Positions 42,565 to 52,833 of a stretch of DNA of 62,818 nucleotides are shown piece after piece; the stretch's first letter is position 1, and each line of letters begins with the position of its first letter. The notes under the pieces are model-generated. The model was not told the origin of the DNA. It was given only the letters and a program-made list of their open reading frames with translations, and made no database searches. Position numbers and translations under genes: made by a program. The stretch is from NCBI GenBank assembly GCA_025350505.1, contig JANXXS010000207.1:1-62818 (forward strand), read 5' to 3'. Source of the stretch: Burkholderiales bacterium (GTDB taxonomy: Bacteria; Pseudomonadota; Gammaproteobacteria; Burkholderiales; Burkholderiaceae_C).

Positions 42565-43704
42565 CTACTTGCCGGCCTTGAAGTTGGTGAAGATCCGCGT
42601 CTGCACGCGCCTAATCGCCTGCGGCACGGCATCGGGCGGCGTCAGGCGCGCCTTGTCGGCGACCGACAGGAAGATCGTCGGATTCGAGGCCACGTCTTTC
42701 TTCACGAATTTCAGCGACGCCGCATTCGGGTTGGCGTAGAAGACCTTGTTCGTCAGCGACGCCGCGACATCGGGGCGCAGGATGTAGTTGATGAAGAGGT
42801 GCGCGTTGGCGACGTTCTTGGCGTCCTTCGGGATCGCCATCGTGTCGAAGAACAGCGTCGCGCCGCCCTTGGGGATCTGCGCTTCGATTGCCGCCGGCTG
42901 CGTCGGGTTGGCCTCGAGGGCGCGGCTGCGCGCGATGTTGATGTCGCCGGAATAGCCCATCACGGCGCAGAGCGCGCCGCCGGCCAGGTCGTTGATGTAG
43001 CCCGACGACGAAAAGCGCGTCACGTAGGGACGCACCGACTGCAGCATCTTCGCCGCCACGTCGTAGTCGGCGGGGTTCGTGCTGTAGGGTGGTTTGCCGA
43101 CATAGAGCATCGCCACCGGCAGCACTTCCGACGCCGAGTCGAGGAAGTTGACGCCGCAGCCCTTGAGCTTGCTCGCGTACTTCGGGTCGAAGATCAGGCT
43201 CCAGGCGTTGTCGGGCATCGGCAGCGCGTTCGGCAAGGCAGCGAGCGCCGCCTTCACCTTGGGCACGTTGATGCCGACCGTGACGTAGCCCCAGAGCCAG
43301 TCGACCAGATACTGGTTGCCGGGGTCGACGTTGCCGAGCTGCTTGAGCAGCGTCGGGTCGAGGTTGACCCAGTTCGTGAGCTTGGTGCGGTCGAGCTTTT
43401 GCAGCAGGCCGCCTTCGATCTGCATCTTCGCGAAGTGCGAGCTCGGCACGACGACGTCGTAGCCGGTCTGGCCGGCGACCAGCTTGGCGTGCAGCACCTC
43501 GTTGGTGTCGTAGTTGTCGTAGTTGACCTTGATGCCGGTCTCTTTCTCGAAGTTCTTGATCGTGTCGTCGGCGATGTAGTCCGACCAGTTGTAGACGTTG
43601 AGCACCTTCGGATCGGCGGCGAGCGCCATGCCGGCGGTGCCGAGCAGGCCGAGGCAGACGAGGGCGAGCGCGCGGCACAGGCAGATCGAAAGGCGAGCAG
43701 GCAT
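42565..43704 (-). CDS. Polyamine ABC transporter substrate-binding protein (PotF/PotD-like)
   Basis: LNVYNWSDYIADDTIKNFEKETGIKVNYDNYDTNEVLHAKLVAGQTGYDVVVPSSHFAKMQIEGGLLQKLDRTKLTN. Confidence 0.94.
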   Translation of the reverse strand: MPARLSICLCRALALVCLGLLGTAGMALAADPKVLNVYNWSDYIADDTIKNFEKETGIKVNYDNYDTNEVLHAKLVAGQTGYDVVVPSSHFAKMQIEGGLLQKLDRTKLTNWVNLDPTLLKQLGNVDPGNQYLVDWLWGYVTVGINVPKVKAALAALPNALPMPDNAWSLIFDPKYASKLKGCGVNFLDSASEVLPVAMLYVGKPPYSTNPADYDVAAKMLQSVRPYVTRFSSSGYINDLAGGALCAVMGYSGDINIARSRALEANPTQPAAIEAQIPKGGATLFFDTMAIPKDAKNVANAHLFINYILRPDVAASLTNKVFYANPNAASLKFVKKDVASNPTIFLSVADKARLTPPDAVPQAIRRVQTRIFTNFKAGK

Positions 43705-43808
43705 GGCGTGAAGTTCCTTCGGCGAAGACGGCGATCCGAATCCTAACTTCGGCGCGGGCCCGGCTCGCCGAATCTTGGTAAGGTGCGCGGTTCGGATCCT
43801 GGTTCCTC

Positions 43809-44531
43809 ATGCTCGACGGCTCTTCCCCCGATTCCCTACGTCTCATCGGCGTTATCCATCGGCGCCGCCTGCGCGAGGTCTACCGCTCGGCCGGCTGGCC
43901 CTGCCAGGACGGTGTCGAGATCGAGCTCATCGCCGCCGGGCTGCTCGTGCGCGAGCGCGACGGGCTCGGCCATGAGACCTTGCGCGTCAGCGATGCCGGT
44001 ATCGCCGTGCTCGCCGAGACGCTGGCGAAGAATCGCGCCCGGCGCGACGCCCACGAGCTGCTGGTCGAGCGGGTCGCCCGCGAGATGACGCGCGCCGGCC
44101 GGCTCGCCTGGCGCGGCCTGGCGGTGCGCGTGCGCGTCGACGAGCAATGGCAGATCGCCATGCCGGACGTCTTCTCGGTGCGCCACACGAGCGTCGAGGC
44201 TTACCTCGAGCCGATCGTCCACGAGGTGAAGGTGCACCGCTCCGACCTGCTCGCCGACCTGCGCCGGGCGAGCAAGCGCGAGGCCTATCTGCAGCTCGGC
44301 GGCGAATGCTGGTACGCGATCAAGAGCGGCATCGCCGAGCCCGACGAGATCCCGGCCGAGTGCGGCGTGCTCGTCGCCGACGACGCGCGCATCGAGGTCG
44401 CGCGCGCCGCGCCGAAGCGGCCGGCGCGGATGAGCTTTCGGCTCTGGATGGCGCTGGCCCGGGCCACGCCGGTCGAGGGCTGGCGTTTCGACGAGGCGCA
44501 GTCAGCGCTCGGCGACCCGTCGCCCGGCTGA
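43809..44531 (+). CDS. Conserved hypothetical protein with PD-(D/E)XK nuclease-like (MmcB-type) core
   Basis: PIVHEVKVHRSDLLADLRRASKREAYLQLGGECWYAIKSGIAEPDEIPAECGVLVAD; E-x-K motif. Confidence 0.65.
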   Translation: MLDGSSPDSLRLIGVIHRRRLREVYRSAGWPCQDGVEIELIAAGLLVRERDGLGHETLRVSDAGIAVLAETLAKNRARRDAHELLVERVAREMTRAGRLAWRGLAVRVRVDEQWQIAMPDVFSVRHTSVEAYLEPIVHEVKVHRSDLLADLRRASKREAYLQLGGECWYAIKSGIAEPDEIPAECGVLVADDARIEVARAAPKRPARMSFRLWMALARATPVEGWRFDEAQSALGDPSPG

Positions 44532-44538
44532 CGACGCC

Positions 44539-45513
44539 TTGGACGCACTCGCCACCACCGATTCGATCGACGCCGCTGTCGCCCGCGAGGACCGTCGCGC
44601 GCGTCACGCGCTCTGGGTCGCATTGGCGCTGATCGTGCTCTGGGGCGCCAACTTCACGGTGCAGAAGGCCGTATTCCAGGCGCTCTCGCCCGGCGGCTTC
44701 CTGTTCGTTCGCTACCTGATCATGCCGGTCGCCGCGGCGACATTGCTTTGCCTGCGCTTCGGCCGGCACTGGCCGCGCGTCTCGCGCGCCGACGCACTTG
44801 CCCTGCTTCGCCTCGGCCTGATCGGCCACCTGCTGCACGTCGGCCTGGTCACCTACGGCATCTACTGGTCGACCGCCTTCTCGAGCTCGTTGATCCTCGC
44901 CTGCGGGCCGATCTTCACGCTCCTGATCCTGCACTGGCATGGCCTCGAACAGCTGACGCGCGGGCAGATTGCCGGCGTCGCGGTGGCCTGCCTCGGCGTG
45001 CTCGCCTTCATGTCCGACAAGCTGTTCGGTGGCCACTGGCGAGCGGGAGGCGGCGACCTGGTGCTGCTCGTCGCCGCGTCCCTCTTCTCGTACTACACGG
45101 TCGCCTCCAAGCCGCTCATCGAAAGGCTGGGTGGTGTGACGGTGATGACCTATGCCGTGCTCTTCGGCAGCGGCCCGGTCGTCCTGCTCAGCCTGCCCGC
45201 CGGACTGGCCGTGGCCTGGAGCGACGTGGCCTGGTCGACCTGGGCCGGCACCTTCTACTCCGTCATCATCTCGGCCTTTCTCGGCTGGCTGGCCTGGGGC
45301 TGGATCAACGCCGTGCGCGGTGTCGCCCGCACGGCACCGCTGATGTACCTGATGCCACCGGTCGCCGGTCTGGTCGCCTGGGCGGTGACCGGCGAGCGCT
45401 ACACCGCCGTCAAGATCGCCGGCGCCGCGCTCACGCTCGGCGGCGTGGCGCTCGCCCAGTTCGGCTCGTCGCCGCGCGACCCGGTGCGCGAGTCGCCGGC
45501 GCCGGTCGATTGA
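44539..45513 (+). CDS. EamA/DMT family transporter
   Basis: TTG start; ALWVALALIVLWGANFTVQKAVFQALSPGGFLFVRYLIMPVAAATLL..., ten TM-like segments, duplicated EamA. Confidence 0.9.
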   Translation: MDALATTDSIDAAVAREDRRARHALWVALALIVLWGANFTVQKAVFQALSPGGFLFVRYLIMPVAAATLLCLRFGRHWPRVSRADALALLRLGLIGHLLHVGLVTYGIYWSTAFSSSLILACGPIFTLLILHWHGLEQLTRGQIAGVAVACLGVLAFMSDKLFGGHWRAGGGDLVLLVAASLFSYYTVASKPLIERLGGVTVMTYAVLFGSGPVVLLSLPAGLAVAWSDVAWSTWAGTFYSVIISAFLGWLAWGWINAVRGVARTAPLMYLMPPVAGLVAWAVTGERYTAVKIAGAALTLGGVALAQFGSSPRDPVRESPAPVD

Positions 45514-45547
45514 TTGCGCGATGATCGCGAACTGCTTCGGAGCAGCG

Positions 45548-47224
45548 ATGACAAAGCCCTCCTCATTCAACCTCGCGATCGTTTTCGCCCTCGGCCTCGC
45601 CGCCTGCTCGAAAGGCGGCGACGCACCAGCCGAAGTCGCGAGGCCGCTGGTCGCGGCCTCGCCCGGCGCGGCCGCGGCGCCGACCGCGCAGCCGGTGGTC
45701 GCCGACCACGCCGACACCGGCATTGCCTGGAAGCAGGCGGCGAGCGACGCTGACGTCGACGCCGCCTTCGCCACCGCACGCGCCGAGACCAAGCCGGTCT
45801 TCGTCTATTGGGGCGCCAAGTGGTGCCCGCCCTGCAACCAGGTCAAGGCGACGCTCTTCAACCGGCAGGACTTCATCGAGCGCTCGCGCGCCTTCGTTCC
45901 CGTCTACATCGACGGCGACAATCCCGGCGCTCAAAGACTCGGCACCCGCTTTCGCGTCAGCGGCTATCCGACCATGCTGCTGTTCAAGCCGACCGGTGAA
46001 GAAGTGACGCGCCTGCCCGGCGAAGTCGACCCTGCCCGCTACACCGAAGTGCTCAACCTCGGCATGAACGCGGCCCGTCCGGTCAAGGCGGTGCTCGCCG
46101 ACGCGCTCGCCGGCGGCGCCGACCTGAAGGCCAACGATTGGCGCCTGCTCGCCTTCTATTCGTGGGACACGGACCAGCAGCAGTTGATCGCCAAGCCCCA
46201 GGTCGCGACGACGCTGGCCCGGATCGCCGCCGCCTGCCCCGCCGATCAGGCCGACACGGCGATGCGCCTGCGTCTGAAGGCGCTCGCGGCGCGCGATGCG
46301 AAGATGCTCGCCAAGGTCGATGCGGCCGTGCGTCCAGCCGTCATGGCCCTGCTCGGCGATGCGTTGGCGTCGCGGGAGCTGGCCGACCTGCTGGTCAATG
46401 CGGCGGCCGAGATCGTCCGTCCGCTCGCTGCGAAAGGGTCGCCCGAGCGCGCGAAACTGCTGGTCGCTTTCGACGCCGCCCTGCAGCGGCTCGAGGCCGA
46501 TGCCACGCTCTCGCGCGCCGACCGCATGCAGGCGCTGATCGCGCGCGTCGACCTCGTCCGCATCGACATCGCCGACGACGACGCGACGCCCGCCGCCAAG
46601 GCTGCGCCGCTGCCGCACCTCCCCGACGCCCTGATCGCCGACGTGCGCGAGCAGACCGCGCGCGCCGACCGCGAGATCACCGACGGCTACGAGCGCCAGG
46701 CGGTGATCACCGCCGCGGCCTACCTGCTCGAACGGTCCGGCCTCTCGAGCGAGTCGGACACATTGCTCAAGGCCAATCTGGCGAAGAGCCATTCGCCGTA
46801 CTACCTGATGTCCGAGCTGGCGAACAATGCGAAGAAGCGCGGCGACAAGGCCGAGGCCCTGCACTGGTACCGCGAAGCGTTCGAGAAGAGCGAGGGTCCG
46901 GCGACCCGGCTGCAATGGGGCTCGGGCTACGTCAATGCGCTGGTCGAGCTCTCGCCCGCCGACGAGGCGGCGATCGAAGCGACGACGCTGCAAATCTGGC
47001 ACGAGGCGGCGACCCAGCCCGATGCCTTCGAGCAGCGCAGCGGGCGTTCCTTGCAGCGCGTCGGCAACAAGCTGCAAGCCTGGAGCAAGGGGGGCGCGCA
47101 CGCTGCGACGATGACGCGCTTGCGCGGCGAGCTCGTCACGCTGTGCGCGAAAAACGGACGTCCCGATGTGGAGCGTGCGACTTGCGACAAGCTGCTCACG
47201 CCGGCGCCCAAGGCGAGCGCCTGA
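45548..47224 (+). CDS. Thioredoxin-domain lipoprotein
   Basis: Lipobox GLAACSKG; KPVFVYWGAKWCPPCNQVKATLFNRQDFIERSRAFVPVYIDGD (WCPPC); long helical C-terminal part. Confidence 0.88.
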   Translation: MTKPSSFNLAIVFALGLAACSKGGDAPAEVARPLVAASPGAAAAPTAQPVVADHADTGIAWKQAASDADVDAAFATARAETKPVFVYWGAKWCPPCNQVKATLFNRQDFIERSRAFVPVYIDGDNPGAQRLGTRFRVSGYPTMLLFKPTGEEVTRLPGEVDPARYTEVLNLGMNAARPVKAVLADALAGGADLKANDWRLLAFYSWDTDQQQLIAKPQVATTLARIAAACPADQADTAMRLRLKALAARDAKMLAKVDAAVRPAVMALLGDALASRELADLLVNAAAEIVRPLAAKGSPERAKLLVAFDAALQRLEADATLSRADRMQALIARVDLVRIDIADDDATPAAKAAPLPHLPDALIADVREQTARADREITDGYERQAVITAAAYLLERSGLSSESDTLLKANLAKSHSPYYLMSELANNAKKRGDKAEALHWYREAFEKSEGPATRLQWGSGYVNALVELSPADEAAIEATTLQIWHEAATQPDAFEQRSGRSLQRVGNKLQAWSKGGAHAATMTRLRGELVTLCAKNGRPDVERATCDKLLTPAPKASA

Positions 47225-47276
47225 AGCCGACTTCGCCCGTGCCCGCCGCATCGATCGCGACAGGCCCGGATCGCGC

Positions 47277-48863
47277 ATGACGGCGCTGCTCTCGGTCGAG
47301 CATCTCGAGGTCCGCTTCGGCGGCGTGCCGGTCGTCGACGACGTGTCGTTCGAGATCGCCGCCGGCGAGAAATTCGCGCTCGTCGGCGAGTCCGGATCGG
47401 GCAAGTCGATCAGCGCGCTGTCGGTGCTCGGCCTGGTCGACGGTGCTACGACGACCGGGGCAATCCGCTTCGCCGGCGCCGATCTACTGCGGGCCAGCGA
47501 GCCCGAACTGCGGGCCGTGCGCGGCGCCGAGATCGCGATGATCTTCCAGGAGCCGATGACGGCGCTCAATCCGCTGCACACGGTCGGCGCGCAGATCGTC
47601 GAGGTGCTCTCGCTGCACTTCGGGCTCGGTGTGCGCGAGGCGCGCGAACGGGCCATCGAGCTGCTCGACAAGACCGGCATTCCCGAGCCGGCACGACGTG
47701 TCGATGCTTATCCGCACCAGCTCTCCGGCGGGCAACGGCAGCGGGCGATGATCGCGATGGCGCTCGCCGGCCGGCCCAGGCTGCTCATCGCCGACGAGCC
47801 CACCACCGCGCTCGACGTGACGATCCAGGCGCAGATCCTGGCCCTGCTCGACGCGCTGCAGGCCGAGATGGGCATGGCGCTGCTCTTCATCACCCACGAC
47901 CTCAACCTCGTGCGCCGCTTCACACACCGGGTCGGCGTCATGGAGCGCGGCCGGCTGGTCGAGTGCGGCGCGACCGCGCAGGTCTTTGCCGAGCCGCAAC
48001 ACGCCTACACGAAGAGGCTGCTCGCCAGCCGGCCGAAGCGCCTGGTGCAGCCGATTGCCGCGGACGCGCCCCAGCTCGTCGAAGCGACAGGCATTCGCGT
48101 CAGCTTCGACATCCCGCTCGGCTGGTTTCGCACGCGGGTCTTCGACGCCGTGCGCAGCGCGACGCTCTCGCTCAGGCGCGGCGAGACGCTCGGCATCGTC
48201 GGCGAATCGGGGTCGGGCAAGACGACGCTCGGCATGGCCCTGCTCGCGCTGCAGCCCATCGCCGAGGGCCACTTGACGCTCGACGGCCGGCCGCTCGACA
48301 CCACCGACGCCAGCGCGCGCAAGGCGCTGCGTCGTCGCATGCAGGTCGTGTTCCAGGATCCGTTCGGCTCGCTCAGCCCGCGCATGACGGTCGGCCGCAT
48401 CGTCGCCGAAGGGCTGGAGCTGCACCGTCCCGATCTCGACCGCGCCGGCCGCGAGGCGCTGGTGGCGCAGATGCTCGACGAGGTCGGCCTCGGCCCGGCC
48501 AGCGGCATGAGCGACGTGCAGGGCCGCTATCCGCACGAGTTCTCGGGCGGCCAGCGGCAGCGCATCGCGATCGCCCGTGCCGTCGTGCTGCGTCCGGAGA
48601 TCCTGGTCCTCGACGAGCCGACCTCGGCCCTCGACGTCTCGGTGCAGCAGCAGGTGCTGGACCTGCTCGCCGGGCTGCAGCGACGCTACGGCATGAGCTA
48701 TCTCTTCATCAGCCACGACCTCGCTGTCGTGCGCGCGATGTCGCATCGGGTCATGGTGATGAAGGACGGCGCCGTCGTCGAGGAGGGCGAGGCCGAGGCG
48801 CTCTTCGATGCGCCGCGCGAGCCCTACACACGGGCCTTGCTGGCGGCCGCGCACCTGGCCTGA
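47277..48863 (+). CDS. Dual-domain oligopeptide/microcin C-type ABC transporter ATP-binding protein (YejF-like)
   Basis: Two Walker A ([24 protein letters not shown]) and two signatures ([30 protein letters not shown]). Confidence 0.93.
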   Translation: MTALLSVEHLEVRFGGVPVVDDVSFEIAAGEKFALVGESGSGKSISALSVLGLVDGATTTGAIRFAGADLLRASEPELRAVRGAEIAMIFQEPMTALNPLHTVGAQIVEVLSLHFGLGVREARERAIELLDKTGIPEPARRVDAYPHQLSGGQRQRAMIAMALAGRPRLLIADEPTTALDVTIQAQILALLDALQAEMGMALLFITHDLNLVRRFTHRVGVMERGRLVECGATAQVFAEPQHAYTKRLLASRPKRLVQPIAADAPQLVEATGIRVSFDIPLGWFRTRVFDAVRSATLSLRRGETLGIVGESGSGKTTLGMALLALQPIAEGHLTLDGRPLDTTDASARKALRRRMQVVFQDPFGSLSPRMTVGRIVAEGLELHRPDLDRAGREALVAQMLDEVGLGPASGMSDVQGRYPHEFSGGQRQRIAIARAVVLRPEILVLDEPTSALDVSVQQQVLDLLAGLQRRYGMSYLFISHDLAVVRAMSHRVMVMKDGAVVEEGEAEALFDAPREPYTRALLAAAHLA

Positions 48864-48890
48864 CGCCGGCTCGCCGCCGATGCAGGAGCG

Positions 48891-49256
48891 CTAACGCGGC
48901 GGCCGGATCCGCGCCCCGGCCTTCACTTGGTAGCGGGCTTTCTTTTCCGCATCGACGAAGCTCAACACGTCGCCCTGCCAGGCGTACTCGGCGCTGAACT
49001 CGTCGATCTCCATCCGGCCGTGCATCGCGGTCACGTCGACCTGCGCCGGCCGAAGGTGCAGCCGGTAGACCAGGTCGGCCACACGCACCTCGGCGCGCGA
49101 GGCGGAATGGACCTCGAGCTCGGCGGGTCCGCAGTTAGGTGGCGCCGAGGCCGAGGTCGCGACGCACAGGGTCGCCTGGTAGCGGCCCGGCGCCGGCGCC
49201 GCGGCGAGCGCCGGCGCGGCCACGAGCGCCAGCAGGCAACCGGCGAGGCGCCGCAT
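48891..49256 (-). CDS. Hypothetical secreted protein
   Basis: MRRLAGCLLALVAAPALAAAPAPGRYQATLCVATSASAPPNCGPAELEVH..., signal peptide, directly downstream of gst. Confidence 0.65.
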   Translation of the reverse strand: MRRLAGCLLALVAAPALAAAPAPGRYQATLCVATSASAPPNCGPAELEVHSASRAEVRVADLVYRLHLRPAQVDVTAMHGRMEIDEFSAEYAWQGDVLSFVDAEKKARYQVKAGARIRPPR

Positions 49257-49258
49257 CG

Positions 49259-49873
49259 TCACGCCGCCTTGAGCAGACCTTCGGCCTCGAGCGCGTCGTG
49301 CACCGCCGGACGGGCCTCCATGCGCGCCATGAATGCGGCGAGGTTCTTCAATCCGGAAATGTCGAGCCCGACGTACTGGGTCCAGCGCGTCACCGTGAAC
49401 AGGTAGGCGTCGGGCACCGTGAAGGCATCGCCCATCAGGTAGTGCCTGCCCTCGAGCTGGGCGTCGACGTACTTCAGGCGGTCGAGCGCCTTGGCACGCA
49501 TCAGCACCTTGGCCTCTTCCGGCATGGCCGGGTTGAACATGCCGCCGATGCCCTTGTGCAGCTCGCTGGTGATGAAGTTCAGCCACTCCTGCAGGCGATA
49601 ACGCGCCATCGTGCCGGCGGCCGGTGCCAGGTTTTTCGCCGGCACCTGGTCGGCGACGTACTGGACGATGGCCGGGCCTTCGCTCAGGCGCTCGCCGTTG
49701 TCGAGCTCGAGCAGCGGCACGTAGCCCTTGGGGTTGATGGTGTAGTAGTCGGTGCCGTCTTGCAGCTTGTGCGTCTTGGTGCTGGCCAGGACCGGCTCGA
49801 AGGCCAGGCCAGCCTCGAGCAGGACGATGTGCGGGGACAGCGAGCAGGCGCCGGGGCTGTAGTAGAGCTTCAT
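49259..49873 (-). CDS. Glutathione S-transferase
   Basis: MKLYYSPGACSLSPHIVLLEAGLAFEPVLASTKTHKLQDGTDYYTINPKGYVPLLELDNGERLSEGPAIVQYVADQ. Confidence 0.95.
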   Translation of the reverse strand: MKLYYSPGACSLSPHIVLLEAGLAFEPVLASTKTHKLQDGTDYYTINPKGYVPLLELDNGERLSEGPAIVQYVADQVPAKNLAPAAGTMARYRLQEWLNFITSELHKGIGGMFNPAMPEEAKVLMRAKALDRLKYVDAQLEGRHYLMGDAFTVPDAYLFTVTRWTQYVGLDISGLKNLAAFMARMEARPAVHDALEAEGLLKAA

Positions 49874-50003
49874 GGTGTGGGAGTCGTGAGCGTCGGGGCA
49901 GGTATTACACCTCGGCCGCGCCAGGCGCGCATTCGAGGGCCTTCAACGCTGTGTGCAGTCGTGCAGGGCTTGCACGGCGCGCCACGGTCGCTACATTGAT
50001 CGC

Positions 50004-50891
50004 ATGAACACCTCAGCATCCCTGCCATTTCGCTCGCGCGGCGTCGAGCGCGTCGTTCTCGGCCAGCCGACCTCCGACGGCGACGGCGTCAAGCTCACTC
50101 GCGTGCTGACGCAGCCGCTGCAGCAGCGCCTCGACCCGTTCCTCATGCTCGACGCCTTCGGCAGCGACGCCGCGGCCGACTACATCGGCGGCTTTCCCGA
50201 CCATCCTCATCGCGGCTTCGAGACGGTGACGATCATGCTCGAGGGCCGCATGCGGCACCGCGACAGCGTCGGCAACGTCGGCCTGCTCGAGCCGGGCAGC
50301 GTGCAGTGGATGACGGCCGGGCGCGGCATCATTCATTCGGAGATGCCGGAGCAGGAGGCGGGCCGGATGGCCGGCTTCCAGCTCTGGGTCAACCTCGCGG
50401 CCGGCGACAAGATGCAGCCGCCGGCGTACCGTGACATCGCGCCGGCCGGTGTGCCGGCGCGGTCGACCGATGGCGGCGTTCGCATCCGCGTCATTGCCGG
50501 TGCGAGCGGCGATGTCGCCGGCGCGCTGACGCGGCCGACCACCGAGCCGATCGTTCTCGACATCGAGATCCCGCCCGGCAAGAGCTTCGATGCCGAGCTG
50601 CCGGCCGGGCACAACGCCTTTGCGTACGTGTTCGCCGGTGCCGTCGATATCGGCGATGCGAAGCCTGCGCGGGTCGAGGCCGAGCGCATGGCCGTGCTCG
50701 GCAACGAGGCGGATTCGAGCGGCGTGCGCTTCACGGCGCCTGCCGACCTGGGCGAGCCGGCGCGCGTGCTGCTCGTCGCCGGCCGGCCGTTGCGCGAGCC
50801 GATCGCCCAATACGGGCCGTTCGTGATGAACACGACGGCCGAGTTGCAGCGGGCCGTCAGCGACTTCCAGCGCGGCATTCTCACCAGCTGA
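50004..50891 (+). CDS. Pirin family protein
   Basis: LDPFLMLDAFGSDAAADYIGGFPDHPHRGFETVTIMLEGRMRHRDSVGNVGLLEPGSVQWMTAGRGIIHSEMPE. Confidence 0.96.
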   Translation: MNTSASLPFRSRGVERVVLGQPTSDGDGVKLTRVLTQPLQQRLDPFLMLDAFGSDAAADYIGGFPDHPHRGFETVTIMLEGRMRHRDSVGNVGLLEPGSVQWMTAGRGIIHSEMPEQEAGRMAGFQLWVNLAAGDKMQPPAYRDIAPAGVPARSTDGGVRIRVIAGASGDVAGALTRPTTEPIVLDIEIPPGKSFDAELPAGHNAFAYVFAGAVDIGDAKPARVEAERMAVLGNEADSSGVRFTAPADLGEPARVLLVAGRPLREPIAQYGPFVMNTTAELQRAVSDFQRGILTS

Positions 50892-50951
50892 CGCGGGTCT
50901 TCGCGGCGATGGTATTGTCGCCGCCAATTTGCATCCCGGAAGCGACCCGCC

Positions 50952-51320
50952 ATGCCCCGCACCGTTCTCGAAGAAGCCCGCCTGCATCCGGCCATCCGTG
51001 AGCGCGTCGCGACGCTCAATGCCGACATCGTCTACAACGTGCAGGCGGCGGCGAGCTCCAATCCGGTGCTCGTCGTCGGCATGGCCGGCAACCCGTACGT
51101 GCGTCGTGCTCGCAAGGCCTTGACCGGGGCCGGGGTCGCGCATCACTACCTCGAGTTCGGCAGCTATTTCAAGGGCTGGCGAAAGCGCAATGCGCTGAAG
51201 ATGTGGACCGGCTGGCCGACCTTTCCGATGGTCTTCGTGAAGGGCACGCTGGTTGGCGGCGGGCAGGAGATCGAAGCGTTGGTCGCCAATGGCGAGCTGA
51301 AGCGGACGCTCGGCGAGTAA
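50952..51320 (+). CDS. Glutaredoxin-like protein lacking the active-site Cys
   Basis: NPVLVVGMAGNPYVRRARKALTGAGVAHHYLEFGSYFKGWRKRNALKMWTGWPTFPMVFVKGTLVGGGQEIEALVANGEL; no Cys in the protein. Confidence 0.82.
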   Translation: MPRTVLEEARLHPAIRERVATLNADIVYNVQAAASSNPVLVVGMAGNPYVRRARKALTGAGVAHHYLEFGSYFKGWRKRNALKMWTGWPTFPMVFVKGTLVGGGQEIEALVANGELKRTLGE

Positions 51321-51330
51321 GTTCTGGCGA

Positions 51331-52833
51331 ATGAGCTTGCGCGTCGTCCGGATCGCAGCTGCGGCCTTGTCGGTCGCGGCGTGCCTGTTGGCGTCGCCTG
51401 CGCATGCGGGCGATGCGGCGGCACTCGCCGACTGTCATATCGCGGGCATTCGCAACGGCGTGCTCTGCGGCAGCCTGCGCCGGCCGCTCGATCCCGAGCA
51501 CACCGAGCGAGGCACCCTCGAGATCAAGTACGTCGTCGTGCCGGCGATGGCGCGTCGCAAGCTCGCCGATCCGGTGTTCTTTCTGGCCGGCGGCCCGGGC
51601 CAGAGCGCGGTCGCGTTGGCCGGGCAGGTGATGTCGCTGTTCTCGCGCTTGAACAATCGGCGCGACGTCGTGTTCGTCGACCAGCGCGGAACCGGCGGCT
51701 CGGCGCCGCTGGCCTGCCAGGATCCGGAAGACGAATCGCTCGCCGATCAGGCCCAGCCCGAGCGACAGCTACGGCTCATCGCGCAGTGCAAGGCGGCGCT
51801 GCTCAAACAGCCCTATCTCAAGGCCGAGAGCGACCTGGGCTTCTTCACGACGACGATTGCGGTGCAGGACCTCGACGCGGTGCGGCGCCAGCTCGGTTCG
51901 GAGCGCATCGACCTGGTCGGCGGCTCGTACGGCACGCGGGTCGCGCTCGAGGTGCTGCGCCAGTTCCCGCAGAGCGTGCGGCGCACCGTCATCGATGGCG
52001 TGGCGCCTGCCGACATGGCCTTGCCGGCGAGTTTTTCGACGGATAACCAGGCCGCGTTTGACCGGCTCGCCGAGTCCTGCGCCGCCGACCCGGCATGCGC
52101 GAAAGCGCATCCCGACCTGCACGCGCGCTTCGCGGCCTTGCTGCAGAGCCTGCCGCGCCAGGTCAAAGCGCAGCACGCACTGACCGGACGCGAAGAGGAG
52201 TTCACGCTGACGCGCGAGCTGGGGCTTGGCGCCGTGCGCGGTGCGCTCTATTCGCCGCCGCTCGCCGCAGCCTTGCCCGAGGCGATCGATGCTGCGAGCC
52301 GCGGCGACTACGCCGGCCTGATCGGCCTCGGCGCGACCCAGGTCGCACGCAAGTCGACGCGGCTGGCGACCGGCATGCATCTGTCGGTGGTCTGTGCCGA
52401 AGACATGCCGCGACTCGCGGCCAGCGCCGACAAGCCCGGTGCCGAGTTCGGCACCACCTTCGCCGGCATGTACGAAAAGCTCTGCGCCGTCTGGCCGCGC
52501 GGCGCAGTGCCGGCGGCGTTCTACACGCTGCCCCGGAGCGACTCGCCGGTGCTCGTGCTGAGCGGCGGCATCGACCCGGTGACGCCGCCACGGCACGGCG
52601 CCCGCGTCGCCGAGGCGCTCGGGCCGATGGCCCGACACATCGTCGTCGCCAACGCCGGGCACGGCGTGATGGCGATCGGCTGCATGCGTGATGTCGTGTT
52701 CCGCTTCATCGACGCCGCCAGCGATGCCGACGCGCTGGCCGTCGACACCGGCTGCGCGGCGCGCGTGCCGCGTCCGCCGGCGTTCGTCTCGCCGCGTTTC
52801 GCGAACGCCGCGGCTTCGGGGGCGGCGCGATGA
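51331..52833 (+). CDS. Secreted alpha/beta hydrolase (TAP/proline iminopeptidase-like)
   Basis: Signal peptide; VFFLAGGPGQSAVALAG...VVFVDQRGTGGSAPLAC...DLVGGSYGTRVALEVLRQFP...VLVLSGGIDPVTPPRHGARVAEALG. Confidence 0.9.
   Translation: MSLRVVRIAAAALSVAACLLASPAHAGDAAALADCHIAGIRNGVLCGSLRRPLDPEHTERGTLEIKYVVVPAMARRKLADPVFFLAGGPGQSAVALAGQVMSLFSRLNNRRDVVFVDQRGTGGSAPLACQDPEDESLADQAQPERQLRLIAQCKAALLKQPYLKAESDLGFFTTTIAVQDLDAVRRQLGSERIDLVGGSYGTRVALEVLRQFPQSVRRTVIDGVAPADMALPASFSTDNQAAFDRLAESCAADPACAKAHPDLHARFAALLQSLPRQVKAQHALTGREEEFTLTRELGLGAVRGALYSPPLAAALPEAIDAASRGDYAGLIGLGATQVARKSTRLATGMHLSVVCAEDMPRLAASADKPGAEFGTTFAGMYEKLCAVWPRGAVPAAFYTLPRSDSPVLVLSGGIDPVTPPRHGARVAEALGPMARHIVVANAGHGVMAIGCMRDVVFRFIDAASDADALAVDTGCAARVPRPPAFVSPRFANAAASGAAR

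Noticed and set aside
45563-47680. 705-aa minus-strand ORF antisense to the thioredoxin lipoprotein
   Set aside because: No domain; composition of an antisense shadow.
47277-48863. YejF-like ATPase as part of a microcin/peptide import operon
   Set aside because: No permease or binding-protein genes next to it, so no complete system can be claimed in this window.
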